Below the pieces are notes generated by a model, which was given only the letters and a program-made list of their open reading frames with translations, did no database searches and was not told the origin of the DNA. From contig NZ_DASWYS010000151.1 in the NCBI RefSeq assembly GCF_036404855.1, forward strand, positions 1 to 9,065: DNA of 9,065 nucleotides, read 5' to 3'. This stretch comes from Pelomonas sp036404855 (GTDB taxonomy: Bacteria > Pseudomonadota > Gammaproteobacteria > Burkholderiales > Burkholderiaceae_C). Below, in pieces: positions 1 to 4,992 of the stretch. A program made the position numbers and the translations under genes. How positions within the stretch are numbered: the stretch's first letter is position 1; every line of letters starts with the position of its first letter.

Positions 1-199
1 CGAGGCCCCCGAGCGCGACTGGGACGCACCGCCGGCCAGCCCCGACGGCACGCGCGAGGAGACCGTCGCCTTCCTGCGTGCCTCCTGGTTCATGCTGGAA
101 GCCATGGGTCTGGCCTCGCTGGCGCCCGAACGGCTGCAACAGGCCGTCGAGCACAGCACCGTGTTCGGCAGCGGCGCCGAGCTCGAACCCTTCGTCTAG
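1..199 (+). CDS. C-terminal fragment of an unrecognised protein
   Basis: The frame beginning at base 2 is open from the window edge to a TAG at 197-199 and gives about 65 residues; the start lies outside the window. The first 20 residues are acidic and Pro-rich, as in a linker. The next 45 or so look like amphipathic helices (around FLRASWFMLEAMGL and APERLQQAVEH), and the chain ends ELEPFV. I do not recognise the family and assign no function. Codon use matches the genes downstream, which supports real coding. The PilZ gene that follows is in the same reading frame, separated only by the TAG and about 40 nt, so the two could be co-translated. A single protein interrupted by the stop cannot be ruled out from this window. 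Confidence 0.6.
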   Translation, partial: EAPERDWDAPPASPDGTREETVAFLRASWFMLEAMGLASLAPERLQQAVEHSTVFGSGAELEPFV

Positions 200-231
200 G
201 ATAGTGGCGACCGCCCCACGGTCAGCCTGCC

Positions 232-235
232 GGAG
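232..235 (+). promoter_or_regulatory. Shine-Dalgarno (GGAG) before the PilZ gene
   Basis: GGAG lies 6 nt before the ATC at 242-244. It is the only purine-rich motif between the upstream stop at 199 and the conserved RRQFAR motif. It favours initiation at 242, where the protein would begin M-S-T-E-R-R. The CTG at 227 is the only other listed bacterial start codon nearby apart from ATC 239, and it lies upstream of this motif. Confidence 0.45.
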
Positions 236-241
236 ACCATC

Positions 242-625
242 ATCAGCACCGAACGCCGCCAATTCGCCCGTGTCGCCTTCGCATCGGGAGCCGAGCTGAT
301 CACCACCCAGGAGCACCTCGGCTGCCAGGTGCTGGATATCTCGCTCAAGGGCGTGCTGCTGCAGTTGCCCGCGGGGCTGACGCCGCAGGTCGGCATGCCC
401 TGCCTCGTCAAGCTGCCCCTGGCTAGCGGCGCACCGGACGACCCGATCATCGCAATGGCCGGCGAACTCGCCCACGTCGAGGGCAGCCACGTCGGCGTGC
501 AGTGCCGCAGCATCGACCTCGAATCCATCACCCATCTGCGCCGCCTCATCGAAGTCAACCTCGGCGACCCGGATGCCTCGAACCGCGAGCTCAAGGCGCT
601 GATTGCCGCGGCCCGTCACGGCTGA
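242..625 (+). CDS. Small PilZ-domain protein (probable c-di-GMP binder), non-canonical start
   Basis: Single-domain PilZ protein of about 127 residues if translation begins at ATC 242. PilZ domains bind cyclic di-GMP through an RxxxR motif followed some 20-30 residues later by [D/N]xSxxG. Both are visible: ERRQFARVAF at residues 4-13 and LDISLKG at about 31-37, followed by an alternating hydrophobic beta pattern and a C-terminal helix (LRRLIEVNL). It is presumably a cytosolic effector or adaptor; its target is not shown. No ATG, GTG or TTG occurs in frame between the upstream TAG (197-199) and the RxxxR codons. The first conventional start is GTG 329, which would give 98 residues and delete the binding arginines. 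I therefore choose ATC 242, 6 nt after GGAG; CTG 227 and ATC 239 are alternatives. Family assignment is firm, the start is not. Confidence 0.8.
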   Translation: MSTERRQFARVAFASGAELITTQEHLGCQVLDISLKGVLLQLPAGLTPQVGMPCLVKLPLASGAPDDPIIAMAGELAHVEGSHVGVQCRSIDLESITHLRRLIEVNLGDPDASNRELKALIAAARHG

Positions 626-724
626 CCGGCTTCGTCGAGGCGACCAGAACCGGCTTGGCGCCGCGTATTGCTGATTTCGTCGCATCCCTCCCCGAGGGGA
701 TGGCAGCCCGCCGAGAATGCCGCG

Positions 725-1822
725 ATGGAGGAGCCCAGCCCGCTGCAAGCCTTTCGCCGCGTCTGCAATCTGCGCATGCTGGCAGGGGTCTATTACTTCT
801 GCCTGCTCTATGCGATCTCACGCACGCTGACCTGGTACGGCGAAAGCGACGGCGGCCTGCCTGCCGCCTTGTTCGACCTGGTCCGCTTCAGCCGCCAGTG
901 CCTGCTGACCGGCCTGACGCTGCTGCTCACGGTGGCGCTGGCCGAGGCACTGCTGGCGGGACGGCGCTGGAAGCTGCCCGCCGCACTGGCGGTGCAGGCT
1001 GGCGCCGTCGCACTGGGCGCGGCGCTCGGCACCTTCCTGCGCTACCAGGTGGCGACCATGGACAACCCCGGAGTGAGGCTCAAGGCCTACTGGGTGGTGT
1101 CCACCATCGCGCTGTGGGCCTTGCTCGGCGGCATGGCCTATGCACTGCTGCTCGTCAGCCGCGCCCAGCGCGCGGGCCGTGAGGAGCTGACCCGCCTGTT
1201 CCGCGAACGCGAAGCGCTCAAGACCCAGCAGACCGAAGCCCAGCTGTCGGCGCTGAACGCGCAGATCGAGCCGCACTTCCTGTTCAACACGCTGGCCAAC
1301 GTCAAGCGCCTGTACGAAACCCAGCCCGGTCGCGGCCGCGACATGCTGGTGGCTCTGATCGCCTACCTCCGCGCCGCGCTGCCCGGCATGCGTCGCCACG
1401 AATCCTCGCTGGCCGACGAGCTGGAGCTGGTGCGCCATTACCTCGCCATCCTGCAAATGCGCATGGGTGAGCGCCTCTCGTTCGACATCGCCGCGCCGCC
1501 CGAGCTGCTGGACGCACGCCTGCCCACGCTGGTGCTGCCGACGCTGGTGGAGAACGCCATCAAACATGGGCTGTCGCCGCTGCCCGAGGGCGGTCGCATC
1601 GAGATTCGCGCCGGACACACGGCGGATGGCGGCCTCACCGTCGAGGTCGCTGACAACGGCCAGGGCTTCGGCACCGCCAGCGGGGGCGCCGGCGTGGGCC
1701 TGGCCAACACGCGGGCGAGGCTGGCAGCCCGCTTCGGCGACGCGGCCGCGCTGGAGCTGGAGGCCGCCCAGCCCCGAGGCGTCGTCGCCCGCGTGCGCCT
1801 GCCTGCCGAGGCCCTGGCATGA
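725..1822 (+). CDS. LytS/AlgZ-type sensor histidine kinase, intact catalytic residues
   Basis: Membrane sensor kinase of 365 residues that autophosphorylates on His and should pass the phosphate to the LytTR regulator two genes downstream. Four hydrophobic segments lie at about 19-34, 59-78, 84-105 and 121-144, with short presumed periplasmic loops and no separate sensor domain. A charged helix (145-175) leads into the His_kinase domain, where IEPHFLFNTL holds His184. The ATPase part follows: N-box VENAIKHG (276-282), G1 DNGQGFG (310-316) and G2 GVGLANTRARL (323-333). All hallmark residues are present. ATG 725 is chosen because it gives a normal N-terminus just before the first TM; a TTG at 668 would add 19 unconvincing residues. 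Upstream there is only a weak GAGA. Its TGA overlaps the next gene's ATG. The signal sensed is unknown. Confidence 0.92.
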   Translation: MEEPSPLQAFRRVCNLRMLAGVYYFCLLYAISRTLTWYGESDGGLPAALFDLVRFSRQCLLTGLTLLLTVALAEALLAGRRWKLPAALAVQAGAVALGAALGTFLRYQVATMDNPGVRLKAYWVVSTIALWALLGGMAYALLLVSRAQRAGREELTRLFREREALKTQQTEAQLSALNAQIEPHFLFNTLANVKRLYETQPGRGRDMLVALIAYLRAALPGMRRHESSLADELELVRHYLAILQMRMGERLSFDIAAPPELLDARLPTLVLPTLVENAIKHGLSPLPEGGRIEIRAGHTADGGLTVEVADNGQGFGTASGGAGVGLANTRARLAARFGDAAALELEAAQPRGVVARVRLPAEALA

Positions 1823-3012
1823 ATCACCTCCACGCCCAGCCCGGAGCCGCCGAACGCGGACCAACCCGGTCGGACCCTCGCGAGGACGGCACCTCCCCCG
1901 GTGAGCGGGCTTGGGAGCGGCCCGGCGCTCGGCCCGGAAACCGCGCGGGATCCCTCCTGGCGGGTTGGATTCGACATGTGCTGCAGTCCTGGCGCTCCCT
2001 CCAGACGCGTGAGGTCCTGATCTTCGTCGGCGCGGCGCTGCTGTTCGGCGCCATCGACCTGACCTCGCTGCTGGAGCTGAACGTCGGCGACCAGTTGCCA
2101 CAGGTCCTGGCCCGCCACCTGAGCCTGCCGCTGGTCAGTTGCGCCGTGCAGCTGCTGTGCTGGCTACCCGCCACGCGCAGCAGCCCCGTCCACCCACGGC
2201 GACGCTTGCGCCTCGTGACGGCCACGCTGGTCGGATCGGCCCTGTCCATGGCCGTCATCTACCCGCTGGCCGCCGCACTGCCCTGGCCGTCGCTGTGCGA
2301 CATCTACGCGCAGACGCACGGCAAGCCCCGCTGCACGATGTTCCGCCCGACAGCCATCATCGGAGACACGCTGTGGATTTTCATGCCGGCGCTGATGATC
2401 GTCGGCATGCTGGAGTTCCGCACCCTGCGTCGCCGCCAGGACCAGGCCGCCCAGGACCTGCTGCGCGAGCACAGTCAGCTGCGCCGCCACGCCCTGGCCG
2501 CGCGCCTGGCCACACTGCAGGCCCAGGTGGATCCGGCCCTGCTGTTCGATGCCCTGGTCGCCGTCGAGCAGGCCTACGGCCGCCAGGACCCCGGCGCCAG
2601 CGCGCGGCTGGAGCGACTGATCCGCCATCTGCGCGTGGCGCTGCCCCGGCTGCGCGACGCAGGTGCCACGCTGGGTGGCGAAGCCGAGCTGATCGCCAGC
2701 TACCTCGACCTGCTGCGCGACCTCGGGGGCACGCCGCCCGCCTTCGACTGCGATCTCGGCACGCACGGTGCCACGCCGCTGCCGCCCATGCTGCTGCTGC
2801 CGCTGGTGCAGCGCGCTGTGCGACTGGGCCGGCCGCAGCGCTGCTGGCTCAGAGTCGACGGCCGAATCACGCTGGGCTTCGACCAGGAAGGCCTGTGCAG
2901 CGACGACAACGACCTTGCCTCGCTGCACGAACGCCTCGCCGTGCTGGACGCGAAGCTGCAGTGCCACAGCGGTGCGGGCCGCACCGAATTCATCCTGGAA
3001 CTTCCGTCATGA
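1819..3012 (+). CDS. Degenerate LytS-like pseudo-histidine kinase, 4-TM membrane protein
   Basis: 397-residue paralogue of the preceding kinase with the same plan: four hydrophobic segments (about 66-82, 101-119, 132-155, 178-200), a charged helix, then a LytS-like C-terminal region. The alignment is direct: kinase AQIEPHFLFNTL matches AQVDPALLFDAL here, so the phospho-acceptor His is Ala240 and the following Asn is Asp244. The N-box ENAIKHG has become QRAVRLG, G1 DNGQG is absent, and G2 is reduced to DLASLHERLAVL. It should therefore neither bind ATP normally nor autophosphorylate. The frame is intact over nearly 1.2 kb, so it is not decaying. Residues 1-50 form an Arg/Pro/Gly-rich extension. 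Cys160 and Cys172 lie in the predicted periplasmic loop between TM3 and TM4 and could form a disulfide. ATG 1819 follows GAGG (1808-1811) and overlaps the kinase stop; its own TGA overlaps the regulator's ATG. A modulatory role is inference. Confidence 0.85.
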   Translation: MNHLHAQPGAAERGPTRSDPREDGTSPGERAWERPGARPGNRAGSLLAGWIRHVLQSWRSLQTREVLIFVGAALLFGAIDLTSLLELNVGDQLPQVLARHLSLPLVSCAVQLLCWLPATRSSPVHPRRRLRLVTATLVGSALSMAVIYPLAAALPWPSLCDIYAQTHGKPRCTMFRPTAIIGDTLWIFMPALMIVGMLEFRTLRRRQDQAAQDLLREHSQLRRHALAARLATLQAQVDPALLFDALVAVEQAYGRQDPGASARLERLIRHLRVALPRLRDAGATLGGEAELIASYLDLLRDLGGTPPAFDCDLGTHGATPLPPMLLLPLVQRAVRLGRPQRCWLRVDGRITLGFDQEGLCSDDNDLASLHERLAVLDAKLQCHSGAGRTEFILELPS

Positions 3013-3782
3013 GCCTGATTGCCCCGACCGCGGTGGTCGCCGAAGATGAAGCCGCCCTGCGCGGCGAACTCGTCGAGCAGCTCGGCAGGCTCTGGCCTGA
3101 GCTCAGCATCGTTGGCGAGGCCGCCGATGGCCTTGAGGCGCTGCGCCTGCTGGACCAGCACCAGCCTGACATCCTCTTCCTCGACATCGAGATGCCGGGC
3201 GCCACCGGCATCGACGTGGCCCGCCAGGTGGGCGGTCGGGCTCACGTCGTCTTCGTGACCGCCTACGACCAGTACGCCATCGACGCCTTCGACCAGGGCG
3301 CGGTGGACTATCTGCTCAAGCCGCTGGCGGGCGCTCGCCTGTTCACGGCCATCTCGCGATTGAAGGCGCGGCTGGGGCAGGCCCCGGCCCCGATCGGTGG
3401 CCTGCTGGACCAGCTCGCCAACCGCCCCGCGGCCGCCGCGCCCTCGGCGGCGCGCGCGCCGCTGCGCTGGATCAACGCCTCGGTGGGCCAGACGCTGCGC
3501 CTCATCACCGTCGACGAGGTCATGTTCTTCCAGAGCGACAACAAGTACACCCGGCTGGCGCTGAAGGATGGCGAGGCCCTGATCCGAAAGCCGCTGAAGG
3601 AGCTCATCGACGAGCTCGACGCGCAGCAGTTCTGGCAGATCCACAGATCCACGCTGGTCAACGTGAACGCCATCGCCAGCGTGAGCCGGGACTTCCGCGG
3701 GCGCATGCAGATCAAGCTCAAGCACGGCAGCGAGATGCTGCTGGTTGCGGAGAGCTGCTCGCACTTGTTCCGCCAGATGTAG
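3009..3782 (+). CDS. LytTR-family response regulator (receiver plus LytTR DNA-binding domain)
   Basis: 257-residue cytoplasmic transcription regulator. Receiver domain, about 7-122: acidic pocket Glu12/Asp13, phospho-acceptor Asp59 in LFLDIEMPG, Thr84 in FVTAYD, and Lys104 in YLLKPL, so all conserved catalytic residues are present. A Pro/Ala-rich linker (about 123-150) leads to the LytTR domain (about 152-254), with the typical VMFFQSDNKYTRL, FWQIHRSTLVNV and final SHLFRQM. LytTR proteins bind paired direct repeats in promoters; no target site is evident here. ATG 3009 overlaps the pseudokinase TGA (ATGA), with a weak GGAA 8 nt upstream. It belongs to the same family as AlgR, YpdB and LytR; target genes cannot be read from the window. 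Its stop lies 2 nt before a strong palindrome. Confidence 0.93.
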   Translation: MSLIAPTAVVAEDEAALRGELVEQLGRLWPELSIVGEAADGLEALRLLDQHQPDILFLDIEMPGATGIDVARQVGGRAHVVFVTAYDQYAIDAFDQGAVDYLLKPLAGARLFTAISRLKARLGQAPAPIGGLLDQLANRPAAAAPSAARAPLRWINASVGQTLRLITVDEVMFFQSDNKYTRLALKDGEALIRKPLKELIDELDAQQFWQIHRSTLVNVNAIASVSRDFRGRMQIKLKHGSEMLLVAESCSHLFRQM

Positions 3783-3784
3783 CC

Positions 3785-3825
3785 CAGTTGCTGGACACTG
3801 GGCCATGCCCAGCGTCCAGCAACTG
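3785..3825 (+). promoter_or_regulatory. Near-perfect 41-nt hairpin surrounding the start codon of the hydrolase gene
   Basis: Left arm 3785-3803 and right arm 3807-3825 are reverse complements at 18 of 19 positions; the only mismatch is A3797 against C3813. The loop is CAT (3804-3806), so the ATG at 3805-3807 lies at the tip of the stem. The left arm starts 3 nt after the LytTR regulator's stop; the right arm encodes the first residues of the next protein. In mRNA this would be a very stable stem that buries the initiation region. No T-run follows, so it is not a classical intrinsic terminator. Possible roles are a translational block, an RNA-protein or DNA operator site, or an mRNA 3'-end stabiliser. 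The structure is read directly from the bases; the function is unknown. Confidence 0.75.
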
Positions 3826-4902
3826 CGCGGAGCCAGCCGCCTCGCCATCGCCGCCACGGCCGGCGTCGCCGACCTCGTCGAGGCCCTGCATGCCGAGATT
3901 GCACGGCTGCCGCTGACGGCATCGCGCACGAGGACGCGCGGTATCACCGGCCTCGTCTATGGCAGCGTGCGCGGCGTGACCCGGCTGGTGGGCGGCGGGC
4001 TGGACACGGCGCTGGGCGCACTCGCTCCGATGCTCGGCCAAGCCCGGCCCGAACGGGCCAGCGCCGCGCTCGCGGCCCTGAACGGCGTGCTGGGCGACTA
4101 CCTCGAGGAGACCGGCAATCCACTGGCCACAGCCATGAGCCTGCACCCGCTGGTGGAGGGCGCCAACGGGCCGCCCCTCGTGCTGCTGCACGGCCTGTGC
4201 ATGAACGAGGCGCAGTGGCGCCGCAACGCCGACGCGCGGGACACCGACTTCCCCGCCGCCCTTGCGGCCCTGGGCTACCAGCCACTGGGCCTGCGCTACA
4301 ACAGCGGCCGCGCGATCTGGCGCAACGGCGCCGAGCTGGCTGCGCTGCTGGACGACGTGCCCGGCCCGCTGACGCTGCTGGGCCACAGCATGGGCGGCCT
4401 GGTCGCACGCAGCGCCATCGCCCAGGTCGGCCGACGGCGCTGGCGTCGGCGGCTGTGCAACCTCGTCACCCTGGGCACGCCTCACCAGGGCGCGCCACTG
4501 GAGCGCGGCGGCCAGCAGCTGCAGTTGCTGCTGGGCCTCAGCGCCTACTCGCGCCCGCTGGCCGGGCTGGCCGCAAGGCGCAGCGCCGGCATCCGCGACC
4601 TGCGCCACGCCAGCCTGCTCGAAGCCGATGCGGGCAGAGCCAGCGTGCTGCCGCTGCCAACAGGCGTGGCCTGCTACGCCGTCGCCGCCACCACCGTCCG
4701 CCAGCCCCGGGGCTCGCCCGCGCGCTGGCTGGGGGACGGCCTCGTGCCCGTGGCCAGTGCGCTGGGCCAGCACCGCTCGCCCGCCCGTCGCCTGGACTTC
4801 ACGGACACCGCCCTGTTCACGGGTCTGGGCCACCTCGCGCTGCAGACCGACGCCGCCGTGCTGGCCAGGCTGCAGCAATGGCTGGGCGCGCCGCCGGCCT
4901 GA
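3805..4902 (+). CDS. Alpha/beta hydrolase, PGAP1/lipase-like esterase
   Basis: 365-residue serine hydrolase, probably an esterase or lipase. The oxyanion-hole motif LLHGL is at about 127-131, the nucleophile elbow GHSMGG at 193-198 (Ser195), and the PGAP1/lipase-like VTLGTPHQGAP at 221-231. Asp311 (GDGLVP) and His343 (GLGHLAL) are the likely other triad members. The first 120 or so residues are helical and precede the hydrolase core; no cleavable signal peptide is apparent, so a cytoplasmic or membrane-associated enzyme is likely. The substrate is unknown. ATG 3805 is the best start: the frame also opens at ATG 3745 inside the regulator gene, but that adds 20 residues of unlikely composition, and the next in-frame Met is far downstream. 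There is no good Shine-Dalgarno (only GGA at 3793-3795), and the start sits in the loop of the 3785-3825 hairpin. It is 22 nt after the regulator, so could share its transcript. Confidence 0.85.
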   Translation: MPSVQQLRGASRLAIAATAGVADLVEALHAEIARLPLTASRTRTRGITGLVYGSVRGVTRLVGGGLDTALGALAPMLGQARPERASAALAALNGVLGDYLEETGNPLATAMSLHPLVEGANGPPLVLLHGLCMNEAQWRRNADARDTDFPAALAALGYQPLGLRYNSGRAIWRNGAELAALLDDVPGPLTLLGHSMGGLVARSAIAQVGRRRWRRRLCNLVTLGTPHQGAPLERGGQQLQLLLGLSAYSRPLAGLAARRSAGIRDLRHASLLEADAGRASVLPLPTGVACYAVAATTVRQPRGSPARWLGDGLVPVASALGQHRSPARRLDFTDTALFTGLGHLALQTDAAVLARLQQWLGAPPA

Positions 4903-4909
4903 AGCCTCG

Positions 4910-4926
4910 ATGACCCGAGAGGTCAT
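4910..4926 (+). other. Short inverted repeat after the hydrolase gene
   Basis: ATGACC (4910-4915) and GGTCAT (4921-4926) are perfect 6-bp arms around a 5-nt loop CGAGA, beginning 8 nt after the hydrolase stop. No T-run follows, so a classical intrinsic terminator is unlikely. It could be a small operator for the oxidoreductase gene, whose start is 67 nt away, or chance. Confidence 0.35.
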
Positions 4927-4980
4927 GTCGCCGGATTGACGCGGGGCTCACACTCTGCCCGGGAGAATCCGCCGAAAACC

Positions 4981-4986
4981 AGGAGA
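4981..4986 (+). promoter_or_regulatory. Shine-Dalgarno (AGGAGA) of the oxidoreductase gene
   Basis: AGGAGA lies 6 nt before ATG 4993 and settles the start there, excluding the in-frame ATG at 4936, which would add 19 residues ahead of the iron-sulfur motif. Confidence 0.8.
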
Positions 4987-4992
4987 CACGCC

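Noticed and set aside
683..702. Inverted repeat CATCCC/GGGATG, with an alternative TCCCC/GGGGA pairing, before the kinase gene
   Set aside because: The stem is 5-6 bp, has no T-run, and is within what chance gives in such GC-rich sequence. It is 23 nt before the kinase start, so a weak regulatory role cannot be excluded.
668..724. Upstream TTG start for the LytS kinase
   Set aside because: It would add 19 residues with no match to the family; ATG 725 gives a normal N-terminus just before the first membrane segment.
818..2101. A 427-codon minus-strand open frame over the kinase genes, with similar long ones at 2700-3947 and 3718-4926
   Set aside because: Low-complexity composition, no domain motif, and complete overlap with genes whose catalytic motifs are visible. 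They mirror the codon bias of the + strand genes.
4936..4968. A TTGACG -35-like box before the oxidoreductase gene
   Set aside because: No acceptable -10 hexamer occurs at 16-18 bp spacing; GAGAAT is too far downstream (21 bp).
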